DNA of 64,000 bases from DATAOG01 sp963753685 (GCA_963753685.1 CAVWDE010000007.1:62001-126000), one strand, 5' to 3'. Positions 50,969 through 59,198 are shown, counted from the stretch's first letter. Numbers and translations: made by a program. The notes: generated by a model from the letters alone, not told the origin.

Positions 50969-52503
50969 GGCCGCTTCGCCCGCACGACATAGGTCCGCCA
51001 AAGCTCGCGACTGAAGAAGCCGAAGAAACGCAGGCAGCAGCCGAGCCCCTCGCGCCATGTCGCGCAGCCCGTGGCATGGAATGTCCCGAGCAGGGCGACC
51101 AACGCGAACACGTCGAGCCGCAGGATGCCGGCGGCGATCACCGGCGCCTGCTCGTCCTCGCCGTCGTGCAGCGTCACGTGCAGCGTCGTGGTCTCCGTCC
51201 ACATGCGCCACGGCTTGCCCGTCCTGACGAATTTCCGGCCCCAGAACCAGATCGGACGCCCTGCGCGACGATAGGCGAGCGCGTAGACCATCTCCTTGGT
51301 GTCGCCGTCCGCCCCCGGGGAAAACAGCCGGAATTGTCCGCGCCAGCCCGGCAGCACGCCGCCCGCCCGCGGCGCGTAGAGATGGCCCGTCAGGTCGCCG
51401 CCATGGGCGGGGTCGGCGATGAAACCATCCAGGTCACGGATGTCGATACTGGCGCGCAGGCAAAACGGAATCGCCGCGGGATGGTCATAGCCCCGGCGCG
51501 TGTCCGTCTGGCCGAAGGTGATCCGCCCCGTCATCACTTCGCGGAAGGTCACCCCCCGGCCGGGGCTGTGCATCCGGGTCGACGCTGGCGACAGCGGAAC
51601 GCCGGCCGGCGAGGCCGTCGCGAGATAGCGCATGGCATCGCGATAACCGCTGTCGACCAGGGTGGCGCCATCGATCCTGCCGGCCAGGAAGTCCGGATCG
51701 AGGGGCAGCGGAAACGCGGGCTCGACCAGATGGACGACGATCGGCTGCTCATGGCCATAGGGCTTCTCGCCCCGGGCGATGGCGGCGTTGAGCGCCTCGA
51801 TCTCGGCGAACTGACCGTGGAGCGAGCCGAGTGCGCTCATTTCGATCATGTGGACATATTGTTCGAGCAGGCGGTTGCTGAACTCTGGCGTGTTGCCGAT
51901 GCACCAGAGCAGCCAGAGCTCGTTGGCGCCGGCCTGCACGGCTTCGATCAGATTGCAGTCCTTGATCCAGACCGCATCGGTATAGGTCTTGCCGTCGACC
52001 GCGACGGCCGGGGTCACCAGGGGCAGCGAAATGCCGGCGAGCAAGAGATCGAGGGTCAGCTCGCTACTCGGCAGCGCCACCACGGTCTTGGAATCGAACT
52101 CGCAGACGTTGAACGAGCCCCGGATCGAGGTCTGCGAGCGGATTCTGGCGAGATCGATCCCGAGATGCGGGAAGACACTCCCGGTGATGCCGTCGAAGTC
52201 GCCGAACGCGCCGATGGCCGGGAATCGCAGATAGGCGGCCGGCGAGCGCGGCGACACGAAACGGGTCACATTGAGCGACCGCCACCGCGCGCACAGATCG
52301 TCCGGCGCGATCCCCGAAAGCAGCGCCGCCAGGTTCATCGTGCCGCCGGATGCGCCGTCGCCGACCGAGAACCGCAAGCCGCTGTCATGCAAGGCCTTGA
52401 CCGCGCCGGCCTGCCAGGCGACGCGCATGCCGCCGCCCGGCAGGATCAACGCTTTCCGGTTTGGCGGATTGGCGGCAATCGGCACCTCAGCCTGACGTGC
52501 CAT
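50965..52503 (-). CDS. Patatin-like phospholipase fused to oxidase-type C-terminal domain
   Basis: 512-residue two-domain protein. Residues ~15-305 form a patatin domain: oxyanion loop ALILPGGGMR, nucleophile Ser52 in GDGASGGTMN (GxSxG) and Asp176 in KTYTDAVW, so it is probably an acyl hydrolase. Residues ~315-450 (GVTFREVMTGRITFG, SIDIRDLDGFIADPAHGGDL, FRLFSPG, TETTTLHVTLHDG) resemble the C-terminal domain that follows the GMC part in long sterol-oxidase-like proteins. The C-terminal end contains one hydrophobic helix (GILRLDVFALVALLGTFHA). It overlaps DUF4345-like gene by 17 bases. Confidence 0.8.
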   Translation of the reverse strand: MARQAEVPIAANPPNRKALILPGGGMRVAWQAGAVKALHDSGLRFSVGDGASGGTMNLAALLSGIAPDDLCARWRSLNVTRFVSPRSPAAYLRFPAIGAFGDFDGITGSVFPHLGIDLARIRSQTSIRGSFNVCEFDSKTVVALPSSELTLDLLLAGISLPLVTPAVAVDGKTYTDAVWIKDCNLIEAVQAGANELWLLWCIGNTPEFSNRLLEQYVHMIEMSALGSLHGQFAEIEALNAAIARGEKPYGHEQPIVVHLVEPAFPLPLDPDFLAGRIDGATLVDSGYRDAMRYLATASPAGVPLSPASTRMHSPGRGVTFREVMTGRITFGQTDTRRGYDHPAAIPFCLRASIDIRDLDGFIADPAHGGDLTGHLYAPRAGGVLPGWRGQFRLFSPGADGDTKEMVYALAYRRAGRPIWFWGRKFVRTGKPWRMWTETTTLHVTLHDGEDEQAPVIAAGILRLDVFALVALLGTFHATGCATWREGLGCCLRFFGFFSRELWRTYVVRAKRP

Positions 52504-52909
52504 GGGCGTGCCTCATATGCCAAGCGAAGGTGATGAAGACGACCAGCTCGAGCACCAGGAAAACGACGAACAGCGCGGCCGGCCGGCCGTCGACGGCCCA
52601 CGCGAACGACCGCGCCACGACCCCGGCGCCGACGATCGCGAGGAACACGGCCCCGGCGGTGCCGCCCTGCAGGATCGACGGACGAAAGACGATGCAGAAC
52701 AGGCCCGCGCCGAACTCCATGCTTTTGAGGAAGCGATACTGGTTGAGGAAGGTTGCCTGCACGTCGCTCGTCCACGAGTCCGGAGCGAGCCCGAAGATCG
52801 TCTGCAGCTCCTGGCGCGCCGTCCAGACCCCGACAAAGCCGACCGCGAGCAGCATCAGGCCGTAAAGAAGCTGCAGGAGCGCAGCGGCGGAGGCGATCTT
52901 GCTGGTCAT
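52487..52909 (-). CDS. DUF4345-like small membrane protein
   Basis: 140-residue protein with four hydrophobic helices (LLQLLYGLMLLAVGFVGVW, GAGLFCIVFRP, AGAVFLAIVGAGVVARSFAWA, ALFVVFLVLELVVFITFAW) and the TAGAVFLAIVGAGVVARS block typical of DUF4345/YqhA-like proteins. Function unknown; likely in the inner membrane. It overlaps the preceding gene by four bases and patatin by 17. Confidence 0.72.
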   Translation of the reverse strand: MTSKIASAAALLQLLYGLMLLAVGFVGVWTARQELQTIFGLAPDSWTSDVQATFLNQYRFLKSMEFGAGLFCIVFRPSILQGGTAGAVFLAIVGAGVVARSFAWAVDGRPAALFVVFLVLELVVFITFAWHMRHAHGTSG

Positions 52910-53283
52910 CGGGGCCGACGGGCGAGGAAGACGAAGCAGAGCACGGCGCTGGCTGCATCGAAGGCTGCCACCCCGAGAGACACCGGCAGGAACAGGCCAA
53001 GGATCACCGCCCGCGTCACGAGAAGGGCAGCGAGCGCCTTCTGGACGCCGATCCAGAGCGGGATCGCCGCCTCGGTCGATCGCCGCCACAGGCTCTGCAG
53101 GAACATCGCGCCGGTGATCAGCATGAACATGCCGACGGTGGCGAAGAGATGCGCCTCCAGGCTGCTCGATGTGGTCGCCAGGGCGCCGAGCACGGTCGAC
53201 GGAACGACCATCTGGACGAGACCGCTCGCCACCGTGACCGCCGCGATGATGATGAGGACCAGGCGCAGGAGGGCATCGTTCAC
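52906..53283 (-). CDS. Small integral membrane protein, hypothetical
   Basis: 125-residue protein with four predicted helices (LVLIIIAAVTVASGLVQMV, LFATVGMFMLITGAMFLQSL, LAALLVTRAVILGLFLPVSL, AFDAASAVLCFVFLA). The pattern of a DUF4345-like repeat is similar to its downstream neighbour, suggesting a related pair. GTG 53283 overlaps the upstream stop (GTGA). Confidence 0.68.
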   Translation of the reverse strand: MNDALLRLVLIIIAAVTVASGLVQMVVPSTVLGALATTSSSLEAHLFATVGMFMLITGAMFLQSLWRRSTEAAIPLWIGVQKALAALLVTRAVILGLFLPVSLGVAAFDAASAVLCFVFLARRPR

Positions 53284-53759
53284 CGGTCGGCCCTCGCCTG
53301 CAAGGCCAGCCGGTAGAACCAGTACATCATCGCCAGCCACTGGATGATCCAGAGGGACACGCGCACCCGATTGAGGTTGGCCCAGCGATGGAAGATGCGC
53401 GCGAGCTCATCCGTATCCGTGATCCCCGCGGCCAACCTGTCGTTGAGCGGCAGGATGAAGATGATGGTGAGCAGGGTCGAGGCGATGATGCCCAGCAGCA
53501 CGATCGCCGGCACCCAGCGCAACCCGGACAGCCATTCCGTCGCCAGCATGATCAGGCCGGTGACGAGCATCACGATGGTCATCCAGGTGAAGAAATGCGT
53601 CGCCCGGGTCACCGGGTCGACGAAGATCAGCGCATAATTGTCCGGCCTCAGGAGCGGCTCGACCGGGAACTGGAACAGCACCATGGAGCCGCCGGTCCCC
53701 AGATACATCGAGCAGCACAGGAACAGGACGACGTGATTGAGAAGGAGGAGCCGCGGCAT
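53280..53759 (-). CDS. DUF1772-like membrane protein
   Basis: 159-residue protein with four helices (LNHVVLFLCCSMYLGTGGSM, FFTWMTIVMLVTGLIMLA, WVPAIVLLGIIASTLLTIIF, VSLWIIQWLAMMYWFYRLA), resembling DUF1772/anthrone-oxygenase-like small membrane proteins. Residues HFFTWMT and IFHRWANLNRVRVSLW fit that group. Function unknown. Two bases after the decarboxylase-like gene. Confidence 0.68.
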   Translation of the reverse strand: MPRLLLLNHVVLFLCCSMYLGTGGSMVLFQFPVEPLLRPDNYALIFVDPVTRATHFFTWMTIVMLVTGLIMLATEWLSGLRWVPAIVLLGIIASTLLTIIFILPLNDRLAAGITDTDELARIFHRWANLNRVRVSLWIIQWLAMMYWFYRLALQARADR

Positions 53760-53761
53760 CG

Positions 53762-54649
53762 TCACTCCTTGTCGAGATCGAATTGCGGGTCGCGCTTCGG
53801 CGGCGTCAGCCAGTCGCGTCCGTAGCCGAGCGGATAGGTCGCCTCGAGCCCCTCGCCGATCGGACCGGCGGGCTCCTCGGCCCGCGCGACGAACCAGCAC
53901 TCGAAATAGTCGTCGAGCAGCCCGCGGATATCGGGCAGGAAGCCGGCGAACAGCGGCGTCTCGGCGGCCCCCAGGTTGCGGATCCAGTCCGCGCGCGGAT
54001 GATCGCCGAGAACCAGCCGGGCCGAGCCGCGGCGCATCAGGTGGAAGCCGACCTTGCCGCGGAAATAGATGAGGGATTTCATCACCATGCCGCGAAACAT
54101 GCAGTAGTTGACCGCGCCCATGCCGACCGGAAGCCAGACCCGGGACGGCCGCTTCACGTCGAAGCGCACGACCATCCGACCGTCGAGATCGTACTGGGCG
54201 CTGACCCAGCGCTGGCCGACCACGAAGTCGAGATTGGCCTGGTGCTTGGGCATCCCCCAGATGCCCTTGCCGCCCTTGACCGAAATCTCGGTCGAGACCG
54301 GCAGGTCGACGACGTATTGCCCGGTGCCGAACAACCGCTGCAACAAGGCCGGCACGAGCGGCGGCGCGGGCCTCGCCCCCTTGGTGCAGGCGATCGCGAG
54401 GCTGTACTCGATGTAGTTGCCGATGTCGGTCTGCCGGTAGTCGACGACGGTGACGACCAGCAGCGCCCGGCTCCACACCCGGAACGGGTGGACGTCGCCC
54501 GGGGGCAGCAGGGCACGCGCCTTTTCATAGTCGATCGGAAAGGCGGCGATCATGGCGCCGGCATTCTTGGAATCGACGGGCATCACGAAGTGGATGCCGT
54601 CGACGTTGGCGTGGCGCCCCTCCAGTCTGCGCTGCCGCGCCGGAACCAT
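53762..54649 (-). CDS. Acetoacetate-decarboxylase-like protein
   Basis: 295-residue protein of the ADC superfamily: VTVVDYRQTDIGNYIEYSLAI corresponds to the glutamate strand of the pocket and KGGKGIWGMPKHQANLDF to the strand bearing the Schiff-base lysine. The family includes acetoacetate decarboxylase and enzymes with other carbonyl chemistry, so the reaction here is uncertain. Inside the lipid-oxidase operon, four bases after the hydrolase gene. Confidence 0.82.
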   Translation of the reverse strand: MVPARQRRLEGRHANVDGIHFVMPVDSKNAGAMIAAFPIDYEKARALLPPGDVHPFRVWSRALLVVTVVDYRQTDIGNYIEYSLAIACTKGARPAPPLVPALLQRLFGTGQYVVDLPVSTEISVKGGKGIWGMPKHQANLDFVVGQRWVSAQYDLDGRMVVRFDVKRPSRVWLPVGMGAVNYCMFRGMVMKSLIYFRGKVGFHLMRRGSARLVLGDHPRADWIRNLGAAETPLFAGFLPDIRGLLDDYFECWFVARAEEPAGPIGEGLEATYPLGYGRDWLTPPKRDPQFDLDKE

Positions 54650-54653
54650 CGCT

Positions 54654-55685
54654 CTAACCCCGTTTCAATTCGTCGAGAATCAGCGGAAAGACATCCACGG
54701 CGGCCGTCTTGCCGATGAAGACGTCGAGATGGCCATAGCCGGCGAGCTCATAGAGAGCGTGCCGTCCGGGGCTGTGCCGGTCGAAGAAATCGAAGGTGCG
54801 CGCCTGACTCTCGGCCGAGAAGCAGTCGTTCAATTCGCCGGCCAGGAAGACGAATCGGGCGTCCGTTCGTGGCGGTGCCGCCACGAAGCTGGCCGGCAGC
54901 GCGTCGTATTTGCCGGTCGAGACCAGATGGCCGGCCTCGATGCATTTCGCCATCTGCTGGAAGAAGGTCATCGGCACATGGGCGAACTCGCCCTTCAGCC
55001 ATTCATGGGTCGCCTCGTCGAGGTTCTCGTGGCGCCAGAGCGTCGGGAAGGCCGAGCCGTAGGTGAAGCTCGAATGCTTGCAGACGGGATTGTTGCATTC
55101 GTGGTGAGTGGCGCGGACGACCCAATCGATCGCGGTCGGCCAGCCGCGCGGCGCCGACAGGCCCCATTGCGGGTTGAGGTAGGGGATGAACCGGGCGACG
55201 GTCGAGGTCAGATAGCGCGATTTCATCAGCGATCGCCACGGTACCACGGGATGCAGGGCAACAGCATTGCTGATCACGGTCGAGACCTGCGGCAGCAGCC
55301 CCGAAACCACCGACATCATGAAGCTGGTCGACCCCTGGCAATGGATGATCGCCTTGAGGCTCGAGGCTCCGGTCCGCTCGAGCACCGTCGCCACGGCTGC
55401 CGGGTGATCGTTCACGGCGGCGTCGTCGAGGGTCCACGGATTGGGCGGGAGATCGATGCTGGCGCGCCAGTTCAGCAGCCAGACATCATAGCCCGCGCGG
55501 GTCAGCGCCTCGACCAGGGTCTCGTCCGTCGGCGGCGAAAACAGGTTCGCGCGCACGCCGGCGCCATGCAAGACAAGGACAGGCGTGCCGATCTTGCCGT
55601 CGGCAGGCGCGACATGCTGCAGCGACAACCCGAATCCGTCCCGAGCGGTAAAGTCGAGCAACTCGCTTGTGGACGCGTCAACCAC
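54654..55685 (-). CDS. Alpha/beta hydrolase with cysteine nucleophile elbow
   Basis: 343-residue alpha/beta hydrolase. Oxyanion region PVLVLHGAGVRANLF, acid DCFS (Asp287) and His319 in LAGYGHLDVF complete the triad with the nucleophile elbow IHCQGS (Cys116), which has Cys instead of Ser, as in PHA synthases and dienelactone hydrolases. It is similar to the C-terminal part of large sterol-oxidase-like proteins (GYDVWLLNWRASIDLPPNPW). GTG 55685 follows GGGAG. Downstream of the 27-residue ORF by six bases. Confidence 0.8.
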   Translation of the reverse strand: MVDASTSELLDFTARDGFGLSLQHVAPADGKIGTPVLVLHGAGVRANLFSPPTDETLVEALTRAGYDVWLLNWRASIDLPPNPWTLDDAAVNDHPAAVATVLERTGASSLKAIIHCQGSTSFMMSVVSGLLPQVSTVISNAVALHPVVPWRSLMKSRYLTSTVARFIPYLNPQWGLSAPRGWPTAIDWVVRATHHECNNPVCKHSSFTYGSAFPTLWRHENLDEATHEWLKGEFAHVPMTFFQQMAKCIEAGHLVSTGKYDALPASFVAAPPRTDARFVFLAGELNDCFSAESQARTFDFFDRHSPGRHALYELAGYGHLDVFIGKTAAVDVFPLILDELKRG

Positions 55686-55691
55686 GCCAAT

Positions 55692-55775
55692 CTACTCCCA
55701 TGATTTGACAGGAGGCGGCATCGACCTCAGGACAAGATCGGACAGAGTCTCCTCGAAGGTGATCCCGGCTGGCAT
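55692..55775 (-). CDS. 27-residue ORF between phoD-like and hydrolase genes
   Basis: Short frame MPAGITFEETLSDLVLRS... with a good AAGGTG ribosome binding site seven bases upstream, starting 12 bases after the PhoD-like stop and ending six bases before the hydrolase start. Its GITFEETLSDL resembles the GVTFREVMTG motif that opens the oxidase-type C-terminal domain in the patatin protein. Probably either a real microprotein or a relic of that domain. Confidence 0.4.
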   Translation of the reverse strand: MPAGITFEETLSDLVLRSMPPPVKSWE

Positions 55776-55787
55776 GATTGCGCACCT

Positions 55788-57569
55788 TTACCAGGGTGCC
55801 AGCTGCAGCACGTTCGCCACGTCCTTGCGGTCGGTGACCGTGGTCACCTTCACCGCTCCCCCGTCACGATCGTAGACCCGGACCGTCAGGGTCGCGTTCG
55901 CGCGGTCGACCTCGAGGCGGCAGAAGTTGTCTTTCTGGGTGAAGCCGAAGGCACGGTAGTGCATGACCGCATTCGCGTCCGGGATCGGGAACGGGTCCTC
56001 CTGACCCTTGGCCTTGGAGTCGTGAACGTAGGCGTTGGGGTCGCCGTCCGCGAACGGGAACGGCCAGTAGAAGGCCGACGAAGTCACCGAGAACGCCTTC
56101 AGCGCCGCGGCCGTGGCGCTGCCCTCGAAGCGGATCTCGGCGACGTTCGAGCAGTGGATGTCGCCGGCCAGGAAGACGACGTTCTGGATGCCGTGCGCGA
56201 GGATCTGGCTCAGGATCGCGAGCCGGGTCGTGGGGAAGGCGGGCCACGAATCGCTGGCTTCGCGGTGCCCGCGATTGGCCTCGTAGAGCAGGGCCTGATC
56301 TTGCTGCCGAGCCTTGGGCGGCAGGACGCCGGGGTCGATCCGCTCGTCCATGGGGTTGGGCACGAAGACGCTCGAGGTGACCACGAACTTGGGGACGTCA
56401 CCGCGCTCTTGCTGCTGCTGCGCGAGCCATTGCAGCAGCTTGCCGAGCTGGCCCATGTGTTCGGGATCGGGGTCGATCGTCGGCGGGCCGAGCAGATGGT
56501 TGTTGTGCAGCCCGGCGGCGTCGGCTGGATCGCCCGGGTCGTGCTTGAAGCGCTGGGTGCGGGTGTCGAGGACGAAGAAGGGGTAGCCGCCGCACTCGAA
56601 CGTGTAATACAGCAGCCGTCCCCAGGTCCGCGGGCCGTGGCTCCACTGGTAGCTCATGTAGGCGCTGATCGCGATGTTGAACAGCAGATGCTTGCCGGAG
56701 TCCTGGAGCCGGTCCTGGGTCCAGTTGTCCTCGATCTCGTGGTCGTCGAGGATCATGTAGGTGCTGGCGCTGCGCAGGAGGTCGTGGAGATTCGGCGCGC
56801 CGAACGCTTCGCGATAGCGCGACTGGAACTCCTCGTAGGTGTCCGCCCGCAGGATCGGCACGAAGCGGTTCAGTATGTCGGCGTAGATCTGGTCGCCGAC
56901 CATGAGCGTGAAGCGCGCGCCGTCGCCGAAGCGATTAGCGGTCGCGAAATGGTCCAGCATCGGCCCGAAGATCCGGTCGGCCTCCTTGACCTTCGCGAGC
57001 AGGCCCGGATAGCGGCAGGAGCCGACCAGAAAGGCCAGGCGATCGGCCAACGCATCGTGGGCGGGGAACGTTCGGACCAGCGCCTCGCTGTCGTCGAAGT
57101 CCTTCGCCATCAAATCCTGCTTGACCGCATCGATGCCTGGCAGGCGGGCACGCAGCTGCCAGTCGGGCAGGCTTTCGTCGAAGGGCATCGGATCGTCGAG
57201 GGTCAGGGTGCCGACCCGCACCCGGTAGGTCGTATCGGGCGTGAGCGGCGTCGCCTTCTGGGCCGGTGGCAGCCGCGCGCCGGAGCGCGCCAACTGTTCG
57301 AGGTCGCGGTCGTCCTGGTGCTGGCCGAGCGACACGTCCTCGCCCAGAAGGAAAGTTCCGGTGCGATCGAACTCGCGCTGGAGACGGAAGTAGGCGGCCT
57401 CGCCGATCCGGTTGCGGTTGACCAGGCCGATCACCCCGACGGTCCGCCGATCGTCGTCGAGCCGCGCGCCTTTGTCCGCCGGATCACCCGCGCGGATCCA
57501 AACGCGGCAGCTGGTGTCGGTGGTATGGCCGACAATCGGCCCCAAACCAGGCGGGCGCAGACTCGTCAT
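55788..57569 (-). CDS. PhoD-like alkaline phosphatase family protein
   Basis: 593-residue phosphodiesterase/phosphatase. Metal-binding motifs in order: FLVGSCRYPG, MVGDQIYADI, YMILDDHEIEDNW and FLAGDIHCSNVAE. No signal peptide is apparent at the N-terminus (MTSLRPPGLGPIVGHT), unlike classical PhoD, so it may act in the cytoplasm. First gene of the ten-gene operon, with a promoter at 57621-57649. Confidence 0.86.
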   Translation of the reverse strand: MTSLRPPGLGPIVGHTTDTSCRVWIRAGDPADKGARLDDDRRTVGVIGLVNRNRIGEAAYFRLQREFDRTGTFLLGEDVSLGQHQDDRDLEQLARSGARLPPAQKATPLTPDTTYRVRVGTLTLDDPMPFDESLPDWQLRARLPGIDAVKQDLMAKDFDDSEALVRTFPAHDALADRLAFLVGSCRYPGLLAKVKEADRIFGPMLDHFATANRFGDGARFTLMVGDQIYADILNRFVPILRADTYEEFQSRYREAFGAPNLHDLLRSASTYMILDDHEIEDNWTQDRLQDSGKHLLFNIAISAYMSYQWSHGPRTWGRLLYYTFECGGYPFFVLDTRTQRFKHDPGDPADAAGLHNNHLLGPPTIDPDPEHMGQLGKLLQWLAQQQQERGDVPKFVVTSSVFVPNPMDERIDPGVLPPKARQQDQALLYEANRGHREASDSWPAFPTTRLAILSQILAHGIQNVVFLAGDIHCSNVAEIRFEGSATAAALKAFSVTSSAFYWPFPFADGDPNAYVHDSKAKGQEDPFPIPDANAVMHYRAFGFTQKDNFCRLEVDRANATLTVRVYDRDGGAVKVTTVTDRKDVANVLQLAPW

Positions 57570-57620
57570 CGTCCGAGAGCCTTTCGGTCGGTCAATCGCT
57601 CATGAAATCTCCAGTGAGTG

Positions 57621-57649
57621 ATATTCAACCTGAAATGCCGAAATGGCAA
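57621..57649 (-). promoter_or_regulatory. Candidate promoter of the lipid-oxidase operon
   Basis: On the minus strand TTGCCA (complement of 57644-57649), a 17-base spacer and GAATAT (complement of 57621-57626) lie 52-80 bases upstream of the PhoD-like start, in a locally AT-rich stretch. Both hexamers are moderate matches to sigma-70 elements at ideal spacing. Confidence 0.5.
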
Positions 57650-57683
57650 CGCCCTTTTTGCCCAGGCGGACAGGAGGCCGCGA

Positions 57684-57711
57684 CCGGGCGCCGGCGGACC
57701 GCAGCGCCCGG
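57684..57711 (-). terminator. Hairpin downstream of nitrilase gene
   Basis: CCGGGCGC (57684-57691) and GCGCCCGG (57704-57711) form a perfect 8-bp stem with a 12-base loop, beginning 14 bases after the stop of the nitrilase-like gene on the minus strand. No T-run. It would insulate the operon that starts downstream. Confidence 0.45.
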
Positions 57712-57724
57712 GTCAGGCTCCGGG

Positions 57725-58528
57725 CTACAGCACGCGGTGCTGGGCGCAGGGCATGCGGGCGCGCACCCGCTCGACTTCCTCGAGGTCGAGCCGGGCCGCG
57801 ATGTAGCCGACCTTGTCCTGGGCCTTGGCGATGACGTGGCCCCAGGGGTCGGCGATCAGGCTGTGGCCGTAGTTGGCCCGCGCGCCGTTCGCATAGCGGC
57901 CCCACTGGGCGGGCGCCAGCACGTACGTCTGGGTCTCGATCGCGCGCGCCCGGAGCAGCACCTCCCAGTGGTCCTTGCCGGTCTGCAGCGTGAAGGCGGC
58001 CGGCACCAGGATCACCTTGGCGCCGGCCTTGGCGAGCTCGAGGTAGAGCTCGGCAAAGCGCAGGTCGTAGCAGATCGACAGCCCGAACCGGGTGCCCTGC
58101 GCATCGAAGGTGACCACGCGGGCGCCGCGGGCGAAGGTCGCCGACTCGCGGTATTCCTTGCCGTCGGGCGTCACGATGTCGAACAGGTGGAGCTTGCGGT
58201 AGCGGGCGAGCTCGCGGCCGTCGCGATCGAACACCACCGTGGTGTTGTAGAGCGCCTCGCCGTTCTGCTCGATGATCGAGCCGCCGTGCAGGACGATGCG
58301 GTGCCTGGCAGCGAGCTCCTGGAGCAGGCCGTAAGCCTCGCCGCCGGGCACCGGCTCCGCGGCGGCGCGCTTGGCGGCGGCGTCCTCGCTGAGCAGGGTC
58401 CAGACCTCGGGCAGGCAGACGAGATCTGGCCGCTCCTCGGCCACCGCCTGCTCGATCAGGTGCCTTGCCTGCTCGAGATTGGCAGCCTTGTCACCCTGCG
58501 AGTTCATCTGGATCAGCGCGACCTTCAC
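57725..58528 (-). CDS. Carbon-nitrogen hydrolase (Nit1/Nit2-type amidase)
   Basis: 267-residue nitrilase-superfamily enzyme with the Glu-Lys-Cys triad in LVCLPEVWTLL, YRKLHLFDIVTPDGKEY and GLSICYDLRFAEL. It fits deaminated-glutathione amidase (Nit1/YbeM) or omega-amidase, which repair side products of transamination. Full length. Two small TA genes lie upstream in divergent orientation. Separate transcription from the downstream operon is likely because of the hairpin at 57684-57711. Confidence 0.92.
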   Translation of the reverse strand: MKVALIQMNSQGDKAANLEQARHLIEQAVAEERPDLVCLPEVWTLLSEDAAAKRAAAEPVPGGEAYGLLQELAARHRIVLHGGSIIEQNGEALYNTTVVFDRDGRELARYRKLHLFDIVTPDGKEYRESATFARGARVVTFDAQGTRFGLSICYDLRFAELYLELAKAGAKVILVPAAFTLQTGKDHWEVLLRARAIETQTYVLAPAQWGRYANGARANYGHSLIADPWGHVIAKAQDKVGYIAARLDLEEVERVRARMPCAQHRVL

Positions 58529-58592
58529 GTTCGTTCTCCATACCCCCGCGTCGGGCGTATTCTACGCCACAGGGTACTGGTGCGCCAAGCCA

Positions 58593-58620
58593 TTGACCCG
58601 CCGGACGGATCGACCATATT
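58593..58620 (+). promoter_or_regulatory. Candidate promoter of the Phd/RelE TA pair
   Basis: TTGACC (58593-58598), a 16-base spacer and CATATT (58615-58620) precede the antitoxin gene. The upstream TTG start at 58619 would lie inside the -10, which supports GTG 58649 as the real start. Confidence 0.5.
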
Positions 58621-58648
58621 GGCTAAATCGAACCATGAGGGCCGATCG

Positions 58649-58903
58649 GTGAAGTCTGCGAGCGCTACCGAGATCAAGAACCACTTCGGCGCCTTTCTCG
58701 ACCGGACCCGTTCCGAACCGGTCGCGATCCAGCGTACCGGGCGGCCAGTGGCCGTCCTCCTGTCGTGGGAGGAATACGAACGGCTGACGACGCTCGAGGA
58801 TGCCTACTGGGGACAGCAGGCCGCCGCCGCCGAGGAGGAGGGCTACGTCGGCCCCGAGGCGGCCATGGCCCTCCTGCGCGCCAGAATGAATGAAGCTCCT
58901 TGA
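58649..58903 (+). CDS. Phd/YefM-family antitoxin
   Basis: 84-residue antitoxin: SASATEIKNHFGAFLDRTRSEPVAIQRTGRPVAVLLSWEEYERL is the Phd/YefM DNA-binding domain. The C-terminus should wrap the toxin. GTG 58649 is favoured by promoter position. It overlaps the toxin gene by 14 bases, and would autorepress the operon. Confidence 0.87.
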   Translation: MKSASATEIKNHFGAFLDRTRSEPVAIQRTGRPVAVLLSWEEYERLTTLEDAYWGQQAAAAEEEGYVGPEAAMALLRARMNEAP

Positions 58904-59168
58904 CCTGACGCCGCGAGCGAGAAAGAGCCTCGCGGATCTGCCGACCAAGCCCTTCCGTCAGGTGGTCACCAAGATTTTTGCGCTGCTCGACGATCCCTTG
59001 CCGTCAGACGCGCGGCAGCTCAAAGGCTTTCCCTATCACCGGGCGGACAGCGGCGAATATCGGATCATCTACCGGTTCGACGATCAGACTCTGCGGGTCG
59101 TGCTGATTGGCAAGCGCAACGACGACGCCGTCTACAAAGAACTGCAGCGCCTGGGAAAACGGGCCTGA
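58890..59168 (+). CDS. RelE/ParE-family toxin
   Basis: 92-residue toxin with the RelE/ParE fold: LTPRARKSLADLP, QLKGFPYHRADSGEYRIIYRF and VVLIGKRNDDAVYKEL. Basic residues suitable for RNA cleavage or gyrase binding are present; which it is cannot be said. Start overlaps the antitoxin gene. Confidence 0.88.
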   Translation: MKLLDLTPRARKSLADLPTKPFRQVVTKIFALLDDPLPSDARQLKGFPYHRADSGEYRIIYRFDDQTLRVVLIGKRNDDAVYKELQRLGKRA

Positions 59169-59198
59169 GCAACTCGTGCGACGACCCCGGCTTTGAGA

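Noticed and set aside
55704..55709. TTGACA at 55704 on the plus strand as a promoter
   Set aside because: No -10 at proper spacing and it lies antisense inside the packed minus-strand operon.
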